A stretch of DNA of 64,000 nt from Gyromitra esculenta (lineage: Eukaryota > Ascomycota > Pezizomycetes > Pezizales > Discinaceae). The DNA lies in the NCBI GenBank assembly GCA_038503075.1, contig JBCAML010000001.1, forward strand, positions 62,001 through 126,000. The letters are read 5' to 3'. Both the position numbers and the translations under genes were made by a program. Of this stretch, positions 1 to 12,088 are shown piece by piece; position 1 is the stretch's first letter; every line of letters starts with the position of its first letter. Below the pieces are notes generated by a model. The model did no database searches. It was given only the letters and a program-made list of their open reading frames with translations, and was not told where the DNA came from.

Positions 1-703
1 CGGAAGAGAAGAGAAAGCATAAAGCACGTGGGCAGCTGTTTACTAGATTTTCGTTTGACAGGCCTATGTGTGCAACCACCACGGCTAGCTGTGATCATTA
101 GGATTTAACCAAGATCCTCGATGATTTGGTTTGTGTCCATCCCCAGAACAGTTAAACACCGACAGCTATATCGATCTACCATACCAGTGTTCCACCCAAA
201 CTAGTTGGGAAATATGTATCTTCGTAGTCTAGATTCTACTGTACCACCAGCTTTTTGTGACACCGCGACATCCGACAGCAACTCACAAGATTCATATATA
301 TCAGTTATCAGATTACCCCAAAACAGACACCCGAATTCGAATAATCTCCGCAAGGCCGTATTTGCAATAGCAGGCCATCTCAGCGAGTCGGACAATAAGC
401 TCGACCAAGACAGTTGCGGGTGATTAAGGTTGGCAGCAGTTTTGCCACACGTGGGCTGTGAGGAATCTCAACTATCTAAACTTACATGGGGGTTTATACG
501 AACACACCCCGTTAGATAATGAGTGAGACTTGGTGAGGATAGCAACAACATCGACCAGGCTGTGAACGCCACCATTCTCGTTAGCACAAAGTAGCCCCAA
601 CTTCTCACACCAAGCTGGGCATCGTCTTTGCGAAAAACCGCCGAATAGCTGCACCCCCTATACATATGCGAGGCTACATGTACAGGTATTCAGAGCCCCC
701 TTT
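1..703. other. Intergenic, no gene seen
   Basis: No convincing coding region, tRNA or repeat was seen. The short open frames on both strands overlap each other and lack domain-like composition. The right end is the 3' flank of the HAD-like gene on the minus strand. Confidence 0.5.
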
Positions 704-1630
704 TCATATCGTATCAACCCATTGCTCTATCTCTTTGAACTCTTTAATCCTGATCAATTTTTTCCGGTCTCCTGCCTCATTTCTTGGATAACCAACCCCC
801 AACCCCTCCTGGACCTCAATAGCCAATCTCCTACAAACACTGTCTAATCTCTGGCCGAAAATAATACCCACATCTGCTTCCATCAAGCATAGAAAATCCG
901 TTGCTGAATCACCCACGTAAACTATTACTAGTTTATTTTTCTTATCTCCTTCAAACCCCTCTTCGCTGCTCTGGATGATACCCTTCATAACCCTAAACTT
1001 GTCCCATCCGGTCCAAATCCCACCATCTTGTAGGCCAAACCATCTGTCTAGTAGCCCGGTGGTCGTCCGCTTATCATCCCCGAAAACCAGTTCATTCGCG
1101 TAAATTTCAATCCTTCTAACCATGGCCGTTTCTGCCTCCCCGAGCTGAGCGGAACCCTCAAGACATTCCCTAATCCACCCTCTACTCCAGTTGGCACTGA
1201 TAACCGCGATCTTTCCCTGCCTTTCTCCTCTCTCCAGAACCCTTTTTGCAGCGTCCCACCACCCTTTCCTCATAAGTTTCTCAAGTTGCTGCCTATCACC
1301 GACGGCTGCCTGGAGAAATGTAGGAAAGTCGAGGTTCCTGAAGACACCAGAAGCTTCAACACGCTCAACACTTGCCTTTTCGATGGGCTTGAGAGACTTC
1401 AAGAATTCTTTCTCGGCCTCGAGTGTGTTCCGTGTTGCTGAGGGATATGACTGAACATGGTGTTCATAGTCACGCATGTAAGCATCTGCAAAGTGACTCC
1501 ATGGGGGCAGTTGGTCGTTTGCACGCCTGCACGCATAGGCTGCAGATGCTAGTCTAGAAATCGTATCTTTTCCGGTTCGAGTCAGAGTTTCGTCAAAGTC
1601 GATAAGAAAGAGGAGACGTTGGGAAGCCAT
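704..1630 (-). CDS. HAD-like hydrolase (phosphatase family), single exon
   Basis: The 308-residue protein has the haloacid dehalogenase-superfamily motifs. The N-terminal DFDETLT (D11 nucleophile, D13 acid/base) sits just after the start. VISANWS near the middle supplies the motif II Ser. A Lys occurs in the WDKFRVMKG stretch. YVGDSATDFLCLMEADVG is motif IV, with the acidic pair that would bind Mg2+. HAD enzymes form a phospho-aspartate intermediate, so phosphomonoester hydrolysis is the expected chemistry. The overall order resembles fungal small-molecule phosphatases of the phosphoserine-phosphatase-like type, but the substrate cannot be read from sequence. There is no signal peptide or TM segment, so it is probably cytosolic. 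The ATG at the 5' end is the only start that leaves motif I intact. Confidence 0.88.
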   Translation of the reverse strand: MASQRLLFLIDFDETLTRTGKDTISRLASAAYACRRANDQLPPWSHFADAYMRDYEHHVQSYPSATRNTLEAEKEFLKSLKPIEKASVERVEASGVFRNLDFPTFLQAAVGDRQQLEKLMRKGWWDAAKRVLERGERQGKIAVISANWSRGWIRECLEGSAQLGEAETAMVRRIEIYANELVFGDDKRTTTGLLDRWFGLQDGGIWTGWDKFRVMKGIIQSSEEGFEGDKKNKLVIVYVGDSATDFLCLMEADVGIIFGQRLDSVCRRLAIEVQEGLGVGYPRNEAGDRKKLIRIKEFKEIEQWVDTI

Positions 1631-1760
1631 AGTTAAAAGCTAAAGAGCGTTTATCGAGACTTCTCTATGCTATTTGCCGATGACGCGGCTTCCCCCGAAT
1701 TTCTGCTGCATATTACAATAATAAAATTCTCTCTATGTCTTTACTTTTGTGTAACCTCGT

Positions 1761-1848
1761 GGTTCCATGGCTCAGTTGGTTAGCGCGTGGTGCTAATATC
1801 TTTCAGATGTTTACGCCAAGGTCGAGGGTTCGACCCCCTCTGGAACCA
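1761..1848 (+). tRNA. tRNA-Ile(AAT) with 14-nt intron
   Basis: The 7-bp acceptor stem (GGTTCCA/TGGAACC) is followed by the D-loop AGTTGGTTA. The anticodon stem is TGGTG/CGCCA and the T-arm is GAGGGTTCGACCCCCTC. Removing TCTTTCAGATGTTT after the base 3' of the anticodon gives loop CTAATAA, so the anticodon is AAT (AAU, read as IAU). The mature length is 74 nt including the discriminator A. An intron one base 3' of the anticodon is the canonical eukaryotic position. Confidence 0.93.
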
Positions 1849-2389
1849 GATACTCTCTATTTTGCTGTTCTCTGGGTATCCCGTCTTTGGTTTGGATACT
1901 TTAAGTTTTATTAGTGCTTTTGGTTGCCTATTCCGGCTCAGTTACGCACTTTTTCAAGCCAATATCACTCCGTTAATGTTTTTAAGCTTGAGAACCAAGA
2001 AATTATAGTATTATGTTGCGAGAAAGAATTTATATCCGAAAGTAAGACATCTAGGGCATATCTTCTATCAGTGAATGATTCAAGACCTTGTTTAACAAAC
2101 TTTTCTTCTTAGAAATCCTTGATTGACTCCGTAACTACATGTAATTCATCAAATCTAAGGGTTTCATGTGTAATTTTTAGATAAAATTTCCGTTAAACTC
2201 TACAGAATAATCTAACTAATATCTACCAGATATTCAAACGGAGAGGTATGGGTGGAGATTTTTCTTTAGTATTCGTCAAAGATTCTACCTAGTCTTGAGA
2301 TACGTATTACTACACAAATATACTCGCAATTGATGATAACCAGGAGAGTTTAAGAATGGAGCAAAGTAAAACAAAAAAGAAATAGACAA
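1849..2389. other. Spacer between inverted tRNA genes
   Basis: This is a 541-nt AT-rich spacer between two identical tRNA-Ile genes of opposite orientation. No gene was seen in it. Confidence 0.5.
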
Positions 2390-2477
2390 TGGTTCCAGAG
2401 GGGGTCGAACCCTCGACCTTGGCGTAAACATCTGAAAGATATTAGCACCACGCGCTAACCAACTGAGCCATGGAACC
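2390..2477 (-). tRNA. tRNA-Ile(AAT), identical inverted copy with 14-nt intron
   Basis: The reverse complement matches the copy at 1761-1848 base for base over all 88 nt, including the intron. The sequence outside the gene is different, so the identity stops at the gene ends. Confidence 0.93.
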
Positions 2478-2800
2478 TTGCTTCGCTTTAGCGAACAGCA
2501 GCCTATGAGACGTTCTATAGCAACACCTAACGGTTGCTATAGCTCGGCATCTTTTTTTTTCTTCTTATATTAGATTTATCTACATTTCGGCATACTGATA
2601 GTGCTCAGGCACGTTATTTCATCACCGCTACAGGCTAATTTGATGACGTACGGTTACGTGCATTGAGCCGCATCCTTAAGATTGGTGGCGCTTATTGCGA
2701 CAGCTAGCCCAGGGGTTGTTCAGGTATCATCTCGACCATCTATTCTCAATCTCGCAGTGTTCGGCTCTAGAATCCTCATCGGATTCATATTCCTCTTCTA

Positions 2801-2953
2801 CAGCGTACGATAAAAAAGATCGAGAAACGTGAGACTTGGGATTCGGGGCTGTTATTGGCTCCCCAGAGTTTCTGAGGAAGATTTTAGCAGTTGGATTGGC
2901 CACAGAGCCCTGTCAGTAGACTCTGGTTTCTCGATCTTTTTTGCCGTACGCTG
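2801..2953. mobile_element. MITE-like element with 28-bp TIRs and TA flanks
   Basis: The left end begins CAGCGTACG and runs to about 2828. The right end (2926-2953) is its reverse complement with 26 of 28 positions matching. The element is 153 bp, has no coding capacity, and is bounded by TA on both sides (2799-2800 and 2954-2955). A TA target duplication with short terminal inverted repeats is typical of non-autonomous Tc1/mariner-type elements. The family assignment is inference. Confidence 0.72.
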
Positions 2954-3823
2954 TAAATTCCTCAATCTTTGCTGAAAATGAACGTTATTCGGGGCGCCTA
3001 AGTGCGGTCATGATGATTGGTGTCCGCAGGGTCCAATTTCAACCAATAATTTCGGAAGATGGAAAGACTTCGGATACAATCTCAGACTACCTCGCGACGA
3101 ATTTAGATCTGTCCTGAAACGAGCTATCGACACCGGAAGACTCGCGTTGTCTTGCTTGCGCATTTTGCTGCATTGCGTGGGTTAGGGTTGGAAAGTTGGG
3201 TTTGTCCAACATGTTTGTGGCGGATCTCAAGATTTTGCATATCAGAATACATGTAATTAGTATAATACATTTGCAATAGCTATATTAGCCTACTAGCCAT
3301 GTTACGTCAACTCGGCCACTGTAAATTGATTGTCAATTGATAAGTCGCCATTCTTGCTGCCGTGAAATGTAAATCCCGAGTTGCTGTCGGAGAAGACTAG
3401 AAATTTCAAGTAGATCGATAAGTAAGCCAAACTAATGATTATTACCACGCGAGTGATTGCTGGTGGACCTGGAGGTGATTACTACTGCGCACATAGGCGT
3501 ACCATAAAATCTGCTGATACTTCAATCCTACACGTTTTTTGGTGCTATAGTAAGTACCTGGCGTTAACTGGAGCCCCCTTGCGTTTGACGATGGAGAATA
3601 GTAAGACACGGGGGTGACGTTCAGGGCTCGTCTATTTTTAAGCGGGCCAATGAGCGACGGCAACGGGCTACTAATCGACATGGAACCTCTCGCCTCCAGC
3701 CACGGGCTGCAGCAGGCGCGCGCGCGCCGATCAACCAGAGAATAGTAATGTGTGTCGGCCAACCACCACTCTATTGGAAATAAACACGCAGCTAATGAGC
3801 TGGCCATCTTGAATTCTTCATTG

Positions 3824-4051
3824 TATATAAGTCCAACCTTTTGCCCGCATTGATTGTCTTTTTTTATTCCACGTCAATCCTCATAAGCTGCTCTGCCACG
3901 TTCGGTTCTCTTTTTCCTTTTTCCTTTCTGTTCCTTTCTCTTCTTAACAGCAGGTTCTGTTTCATCTTTTTTTTCACACGCACAGCTTTATTTCTTTTCC
4001 TTCACTTTGATATTTACGACTTTCTTCAAATTCAACTCTTGACTCTTCATA
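3824..4051 (+). promoter_or_regulatory. Putative promoter: TATA box and CT-rich leader
   Basis: TATATAA lies at 3824-3830, 222 nt upstream of the ATG at 4052. A long pyrimidine-rich stretch (about 3895-4010) follows. Both are common features just upstream of highly expressed ascomycete genes. This is positional inference; no transcription start is visible. Confidence 0.4.
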
Positions 4052-5167
4052 ATGCTTAACTTTTCCCTTTCTCGTTTCGGCTGCGGACAGTTCACCAGTA
4101 TGTTTCCTCTCTTCTCTCTTCTTTTAAATTTTTATTCATGATCACCAGCTAATACTCTGTCAACAGAGCCTGTCTTCCTATTCAGCATAATCGTCCTGAC
4201 GATTTCCACCGTTTTTACGACCTTCATCCTCACCGGAACAACTTCCTCCGGCCTCCGGAAATTCTACCTCATTTCCCTGAGCTACAACACCAACTCTACA
4301 TCCAACAAGATCATTGGCGGCATCGACAATCTTCTTTCTTCCGACAAGGGCAAAGTTGCATTCTCCAACATCCGCGTAGGATACCGCGGTCTCTGCATCG
4401 AACACTCCAAAGGATGGGATTGTGCTAGGAATGGCGCTGCGCTGGGACACGCTGCTGGTGATATCAGCGGTGATCCGTTGGATTTGGTGGCAATTGCGGA
4501 TATGTACCGAGACAAGATCTCGTTCTCGTTCCCGATCTGGGTGGCTGTTATTTCTTTGGGCATTGCCTGGCTCGGTGTTGCGATGAACTGTATTCCTGGG
4601 ATCCCGATCCCGCCTTGGACGAAGAAGATTGCCGCTGCTGGATGTACACTCGCGTCTTTGGCTTTGCTTGGTGGTATGGCTCTACAGCAGGTTACCTCGT
4701 ATGTATTTTCTCTCATCCCTTTCCATATTACCAGTGGCATTGTTATTATTATTATTATTTTGACTAATAATGTAAATAGTGGTGCTGTTTCCACCCTCGT
4801 TGATAAAATGGGTATGGGCGCTGTCGAGATCCATATTGGTACCGCCGACATTGGTTTTGGCTGGGCCGCATTTGGGCTTGCAGTTCTCGCCACTATCGGC
4901 GTCACCGCTATTGTCATTGCAGACTGGGGTGTCGCAACAGCTCAGGCAAAGCTCCTGGCCAAGGGTGAACAAGTAGCAGAAAAGGCTACAGGTGGCCGTT
5001 TCCAATTGAGCGACTTTAGAAGTGATGTCGAGAGCCATCCAGCGAAGCCTGCCGACACACACCAATCCCTAGGAACTACCACTTTGAGGAACCCAGTGAT
5101 GGATAAAGGTCTGCAATATGGAAAGACATTCGCCGTGAATGCTTTCAACAAGAAGATGGGCAGATAA
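4052..5167 (+). CDS. Fig1-like four-TM plasma membrane protein
   Basis: Three exons (4052-4097, 4167-4698, 4780-5167) give 321 residues. The first intron interrupts codon 16. The second (81 nt, branch-like GACTAATAA) is in frame and free of stop codons, so an unspliced reading would also stay open. Four hydrophobic segments are visible at about residues 17-38, 130-152, 162-185 and 217-241. The first extracellular loop contains GYRGLCIEHSKGWDC, matching the glycine/cysteine signature of Fig1 (Ca2+ regulator and membrane fusion protein). In yeast and Neurospora, Fig1 supports Ca2+ influx and cell fusion during mating. The related claudin-like SUR7/PalI superfamily is the alternative. The C-terminus is cytosolic and hydrophilic. 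Confidence 0.78.
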
Positions 5168-6056
5168 AGGTCAAAGCTTGAACAGGGAAAGGATATGGGT
5201 TAGGGGTGTCTAGGGACTAATGTATTATGCAACATCTATTTTCTATGTTTGTTTTGTAAAATCCAGTGAGGCCCAGCTGCCAAGTATCTGTTAAATCTGT
5301 TAAATCTGCCATACGCAGCATGGAGCGTGTGGTTAACTTGATTTCTGAGAGATACGCCGAGGAACCAAGGATTGAAGTTAATAATGGCCACAGCTAATAG
5401 GATATTGGATGGGATATTCTTTGTCATGCAAATGAGTAAATACATGCATGCCACTGAAAGAACGAAATATTCAATGCATCATCCAGCATCTGGACTGCTT
5501 ATGATCCCAAACTTGGAGTTTTGGAACTGCACTTTTTATCCGATCACCATTCTTCCCTGGAAAATGTATATTGGGTAGAGTACTATATACAAGACTAAAG
5601 TACACCTCAAATGCTCCCACTTCGCCACTTCTAGTCCTGCACAGAAATAGCGATACAACTCATAAATAAAAATAGAAGGGAGATCACCACAAGTAGAAAA
5701 AGCCTATCGCACCCGTATAAACTTCCGGCCTAATTATCTACTGCAAAAAGCGGCAAAAAATTTGGGCTTTGTGACAAACATTGCTCTAAACACCGTAACT
5801 TTAACCGTAATCCCACACCAAAACCCAGACAGGAGAACCCGAAACCTAAACCGAACCTGTAGACGAAAGGTAAAATAATAGAAAAAAACCGATAAACAAA
5901 AAACTAATATACTATAGCCTAGAAGATATTTGAGTAGGTTGGAGACAGTAGGCTTGAAACCCGAGGTTCCCGGGAGAAGAAAGTAAAAAACTGGCGCTAA
6001 AAAAAAGCAACAAGAAAACAAGCACAAACGAATAGAGAAATCTCCTACTCTATAGA
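5168..6056. other. Intergenic between convergent genes
   Basis: These are the 3' flanks of two convergent genes. The sequence is AT-rich and A-rich, with no supported gene or RNA. Confidence 0.5.
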
Positions 6057-9000
6057 TTAAGCATAGGCGTTCATGCTGTCAAGCTGTCCCGTGCCCTTGA
6101 GATCGTTTTCAAAACCCTCAGCGACATCGAGGACCGTCTTGATATGTTTCATTGCAAGCTTTTCATTCTTGTTATTTGCTAGAGCTTGCGCTGTTCTGAC
6201 AGAGTTCTTAATCTGTTAATTTAATATAGTTAGCAATCATAAACTTAAAAGCCCCGAAACCCTTGAAGGTATGAAGTGAAAAACGTACCTGTCTTCCATT
6301 GAGCTTCTTCTTGGCCAACCAATCGATCTCCTCAGGCGTCAATACCTCTGGTGCATCAGCACCATACTTGACCCTCACCATCTCCAAGAACATCTTCCAA
6401 ATTTTGACCTTGGCCTTAAACCCTAGCTCGCTGTATCTCAACGCAACGTGAATCCTGCTCTGGAAAGCATCGTCAAAAGTCTCGACGCGATTGGTTGTCA
6501 AAAATAGAATCCCTTGGAAATATTCCAACAAACGCAAAAATATCGACACTAACGCGTTGCGGTGCATATCTGCCATTGTTCTGCGCTCTAGGAAAACATC
6601 TGCTTCATCAAGCAACAGTACCGCACCCCAAGCATGTGCAATGTCCAGGATCTTGTTGAGTTCTTGTTCAAGGACAGCAGGGTTTGTTCCCAGCTCCCCT
6701 GACGAAACACAATAGAGCGGCCGCTTCAGAAGCTCTGCGATTCCTTCCGCAGTCAATGTCTTGCCGACTCCTGGAGGTCCGTGAAGGACCGAAACGAGGC
6801 CGCGGCCTTTACCCTGGATCACATCATCAATGGTCGAAGAGGCGATGTTTTTACCAGTGTGAGATTCGACAAGAGCTTTGACGATAGCTTTCTGATCTTC
6901 AGGAAGAACAAGCGACTCAAAAGCTTTCTCGTTCCACTTGATATCCTCGACACAAGAAACGGGAAATTCCACTAGAAATACGTTAATTTGATGATTTTTT
7001 CACAAGGAACGGCAATCCTTACGCCATAGTTTTTCGTTAAATGCCCATCCGAGAACGACAGGCGACGCTGTAAGAAGTTCCAGATCCGTAAATACTTGTT
7101 CGGATTCCTCTATTCCATCATCTGCCACTCGCTCAATTTGATTTGCTTTCTCAATCTCATCTGCCTTCGAGATCAAGTGATAATCCCCTTTATCGTCAAT
7201 CACATACTTGACTCGCTTCATCTCTGCATCCTCTTCATTTTTAGCTCCGCTTTCGCCTGCGGCCTCGAGTTCAATCTTGCTCTCGCTCTCGTTCTCGCCA
7301 TCGCTTTCGCAACAACAACAGCCATCGCAATCGTCAGATCCAGCCTCCGAAGAATTCTCACTCATGTCAAAATAGTTATTCTCGGCATCATCTTCTTCGT
7401 CATTGTTTCGGGACTTGACCGAGGAGACCAAGTAATTTGGATTAATGCGTCTGAACGTACCCGGGTCAATCATGATGCGACCTTTGACCTATTTGATATT
7501 AGTATCATACATGAGTACGCCTGTATGGGGAGACTTACATGAACTTTAGCGTACTGTCGCTTCTTTTTCATGAAAGCCATGCCATCGTGCATTTTGTATT
7601 GCATGCCCTTCAGCGATACAAATTTGCGTCCACGTTCAATCAGTGTGGCCTACCATCTCTGTCAATAAACTTTTTCGTGGAATATAGCAGAAACGGAAGA
7701 TCTACCTTCATGGTCTCCTTGTCCTTCCGGTAATCCATTGGGTAGCACGACAGTGAGCTAATCTTTCTAGAGCTCTTGAAGGAATCGATGTCGACCATAA
7801 CTGTCCCCCAGCCAAAGCCCCCAACTCCTTCAGAACTATCGGCCACGACCTTTGAGCCATCCTTCCCATCGTACTCAAGATACCTTCCCTCTACACTCCA
7901 CCATTTTCCTCTCATGAAGCTCGAATTCTTCTGCGCATATTCTAACTTAAAAGCTCTGGGTTCGTTGCTTCCTGCACAAGTCGTATACATGATTGTATTT
8001 GGCTTTAGAATAGCCCATAGAAGATCAAATGTGATCATAGAATTGGCCAGCAGCGGGAAGAGTGTTGCCTTGGTGGAAGCATAGTCAGTGTTGACGTACT
8101 CAATCAATAGCTTAACCTGATCTATTTGCTGAGACTTTTCCTCGGCGGTCAATGGCGCAGTTTCAGGTTTCCCCGGCTCAACTTTAATCTTGGCCACCTC
8201 AACTTCCTTGGAAGGTTCCGGGGCATCCTTATCTTTGGGTTTAGATTTGTTTTCAACCCAAGCCTCGAGTTCCGGCAGAAAGTTGAATAGCGTGTTGGGA
8301 TCAATCGTGGGGACATCCTCAATCAGCGAAACACCCTTCACTTCGCCAATTATCTCGTGTAGAGCATCCTTGAGAAGGACAGATTTGATATCGAGCACAG
8401 TCTCGACGTATTTATTTTCATAGTCGAAGACGCGGCGGACCGTGAAGATGAAGGAAGAGTATTCGTCAGTCTTTGTGTGAGGGACTGTGTCGGTGATCTT
8501 GAAGTCGTGGATTTCCTTATCCCATACTAGGTATTCGGAGTTAGTAGGAGAAGAGGAAAATGTATTTTTTCAACGGCTAAATATAGTGATATAAAGAACT
8601 CACGTTCGTCTACCCGCTTATACTCAAGCACACTGCCCCTTTCTTTCGCATCGCCTTCGGCTTTCTCAGCTTCTTCCTTCTCAGCTTTCCTCGCCTTTCT
8701 TCTCTCCTTCTTTGCCTTCCTTGCCTTGGTTTTCTTCTTCTTCTCCTTCTGCTGCCTACGCCTCGATTTAGAAGACTTTGCAAGTATCAACCTAATCGCG
8801 GCCGCCAGGGCCTCGTCTCCGTCAATTTCCGAATCCGAAGATGAGGAAGATGAGGAAGATGAAGAATTGCTCTCAGAACTACTAGACTCCGAGCTATCAT
8901 CAGAGCTCGAATCATCGGAAGAGCTCAAATCATCGCTTTCCTCTACTTTCTTCGATTTCTTACTCTTCTTTGACTTCTTTGACTTTTTGTCTTTCTTCGA

Positions 9001-9390
9001 CTTCTTCTCATCTTTCTCCTTTTCCTTTTCTTTCTCTTTCTCTTTCTCTTCCTTCTCCTTCTTCTCTAGTTCTTCCTTCTCCTTTCGTTCACGCTCCTCT
9101 TTCTCCTTCTCTTCCTGCTCCTTTTTGGCTTTTTCCTTTTCTTCCACCTTCTTCTTCTTGTGGATACACTTTCCTTTGCCTTTCATTTTCGATGGCTTGC
9201 CATCGTCTTTAACTGTGGCAGAGGGTGTTTGGGCGATGGTAGAAGAAGAAGAAGCTTGTGGATCCGCAGAGACAGAGGAGCTATCTAGTGTAGACGCGAT
9301 GGTTGGTGGGGTAGAAGTAGCGGGAGTTTCGGAAGGCGTCGTCTCAGCTGTAAATATCTCTTCCGATAGAGTTGAAGCCGACGAAGCCAT
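6057..9390 (-). CDS. DUF7025-AAA+ family ATPase
   Basis: Six exons on the minus strand (9390-8604, 8526-7706, 7649-7539, 7488-7023, 6971-6289, 6212-6057) give 1007 residues. Residues 1-260 are a Ser/Thr-rich head, then a very long Lys/Glu and Ser/Asp low-complexity region. Residues from about 255 match the uncharacterised N-terminal domain that precedes AAA modules in many filamentous fungi (DUF7025 type), ending around RGRKF and VKGRIMIDP. The AAA module has Walker A GPPGVGKT (about 793-800), Walker B VLLLDEAD (about 846-853), sensor-1 FLTTNRVE and the arginine-finger region FQSRIH. A C-terminal helical lid begins LNGRQIKNSVRTAQALA. It should be an ATP-driven remodelling factor of unknown substrate. 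All splice sites are GT-AG and phases close exactly. Confidence 0.9.
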
Positions 9391-12088
9391 GATTCAGAGT
9401 GATAGGGGTTGCTGCGAAGCAAACACAGCTCGAGACGGAATTTTTGCAGAGGGATCGAATTTTACGAGCTGCGTTGATGGAAGATCAAAATACAATGTAA
9501 AGCAAAGCACGAGAAAATCTAAAAGCTAAGGCGTGATATATAATAGGGTTTAGAACAGCAGAGAAGGATATGGATCAGCGACGAGAGGTAGATATGCCCA
9601 CTTGCTGGCTGCTGGCTGGCTTGGAAGTGTTTATTTGGTGGTAGAATTAAATTGAGAATGGAACGGGGAAAGAAGGCGAGAAGAGATGTAGGGAAGGTAT
9701 TTATTTAGTTATCAGGGCCCTTTGCTGCAGATGAGCACTCCCGAGGACTCGATTAGTGGAACAAGAATTGGGGGAGTCAGAGCTAAAGCTGAACCCAACC
9801 AGCCAATGGAGCGGGATCGTGGCCTCAGCAAGGCCTCCCCAGCATGTATGTAATCCCCCAGTTGGATGTTGGCGCAGTTCAGTTGGACAGCACGATGGAG
9901 ATGATGACACGGTTCAAAGGACTGACGGGTAATTAGAGCAGAGCTAGAAGAGATGTTCCGAGGATGAAGACGAAACTCAATGGGCAGTGCTTGATGCCAT
10001 GTATGTACAGTACAGACCGCCAAGTATGGAGTATAGTAGTATAGTATCTCCAGATCCCCAACAACCACAGTAGAAGCAATTTGATAAGCCCACTCTCCAC
10101 TGCCGTAAGGCTGGGCGAGGACATCCATCCATCCGCCAATCCCTGTAAGTGGTGAGCAGCAGCTCGTGTGTCACGACCGCTGCATGCACTCAGCAATGCA
10201 GATAGAATACCCAATCCAACAACTGGCTCGGTTGATCCAGGAAACCCATCCAGCAGAGGAAGCGAAGAAGGAGACGAAGTGTCGAAGTGACTCACATCGA
10301 GCAGAGTTTATCTGTTTCGATTAACGCTCGTGCTATTTGCCTCCTCAGCCTCTTCTCCACAATGCCATCAAACACTTTGAGTCACGTTGCAACTCCAACC
10401 CGTCAAGCTGAGAAAGAGTGCTGGCAAGCGCAGACCTCGGCAGGTCAAGTAGAGTACATACATACATGTACCTACATGTACTCAGGAAGAGTACAGCCAC
10501 TGCCGAGAAAGAAAAAGGGACCAGAGACAACGGAAGTGAAATGGCGAATAGATCAGAGAGGATGGATGCATGCGCAAAGTACCGGCATCAGCACTGCTGA
10601 GCACACGTACTGCCCAGGGTACTTGTAGACAGAGAGACAGAGTGTACCACAGCCCGGCAAGTAAGTATATCTGTAGGTACCTACCACGAGAGGATTTCGT
10701 ATCTACCCGGTGGGATAGCGGCTCGTGACTTCCGTTGATGCGGCTGAAAACCACCCATCCAGGTTAGCGTTGCTGCATCGGGTAAGTTACTGTGCTTGGG
10801 TCGATTGCACGATTATATCTTCGTTAAGGCTGCAACTCCAAACGCATGACGCTGTTTATCGAATCAATTTAGTTGCGCTTTCGAGCCAACAAACAAATCC
10901 ATCAATAAACCTTGCAACGTATCTCGCGCATAGGGCAGACAGCTACCTATGTGCATATATTGGACATCGAGGCACCTGCATGCTCCCCTGCAATTGGCCC
11001 TCCAGAGTCTGGGAATTGGGCTGTCCTACCGCGTAATAAGGCAACAACCCTTTTTTCTCAGGGAAAATTCGTAATGCGCCATCGCTGACACCGAATACCC
11101 CTCATGTGTGACACAAACTCTCCTCCCCGCATTCCAGAGCCGCACAAGCTTTTAGGATCCAGAGATTCGGTGCTGTGTTCTTAGAATAGCTTTGAAAAAA
11201 GGATTGGAGTCATCCTGGGCACGGATAAGATCTTTCAACGACGTGGTTGGCTTATTCAGCTCTTTCTCAAGCCCTACATGAGTAATGTTCCACGACCTCT
11301 CCGCTTCCCTCCTCTCAAACCATTTAATTACTATTCCCCTTCATCCTGTCCCGTCGTTGAACATTTTCATATAACACCTTGAATCTCGAGGATCTGGCTG
11401 CCTGAAAAGGGATCCGAGTAACGCTAAATGCTCCATTGGAGTGAGTCATTGTGCCTTACTTAGTCTCACATATTAAGGCTACAGGGTGCGAAAAAAAAGA
11501 GATAGAATGGCAATTTCCGAATATTGCGGTTGTGCACTTAAGATCAAAGCTAAAACCCAGATGGAGTGTTATAGGATGCCTTGGCTGGCCTGAAATTTCA
11601 TCGTATCAAGCGAACAAGTTGGGGGCTACTGTGGCAATAATTCTAACCTGATAATAGCTCAAAATACATTTGAATAATCTGAGAAAAATGACTGCTTCTG
11701 TCCCTGCACAGGCTATATATCGATACCCTAAAGAATAAGATAGATATCAATCCATTTTGCACAATTCTTCTGTGAATTTTTCGCATTTTCAACTGTATAT
11801 ATTAGCCCCTTTGGAAGCCATACCCCATATCTTAACGCAGGCTCTCACCCTCATAAAGACAGGTCCTAATCGCGGTTCGGGACCCAGGGCCTGGTAAAAA
11901 AAAAAAGCATGAGGAAACTTGCCGGATGTGAAAATTTATATCATGAGCAAATTTAGACTTTACTGGTGCGAGAATTGTCTCTAGAGAGAAAAAGAATTAA
12001 ACCGCGAGTGATTCGCTATGACCGAGAATCACCCTCACTATAAAATCACAACCCAGTAACGCCCTAAACCCCACAACCTTGATCTACA
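9391..12088. other. Gene-free 2.7 kb
   Basis: The left end is the promoter of the AAA gene. Several open frames of 60-140 codons exist, but they overlap on both strands and none has a recognisable domain or consistent codon use. Short palindromic ACATGTAC motifs occur near 10452-10482. No gene is called. Confidence 0.45.

Larger units (their letters stand above)
2478..4051. other. Intergenic with one MITE-like element
   Basis: No coding gene was recognised. The stretch holds the short inverted-repeat element listed separately. Towards the right it becomes the promoter and CT-rich leader of the Fig1-like gene. A GC-only alternating tract (gcgcgcgcgcg) lies near 3717-3728. Confidence 0.5.

Noticed and set aside
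9701..10754. Several overlapping open frames of 60-140 codons on both strands
   Set aside because: They overlap each other, change frame without splice support and show no domain or steady composition. Probably chance frames in a moderately GC region.
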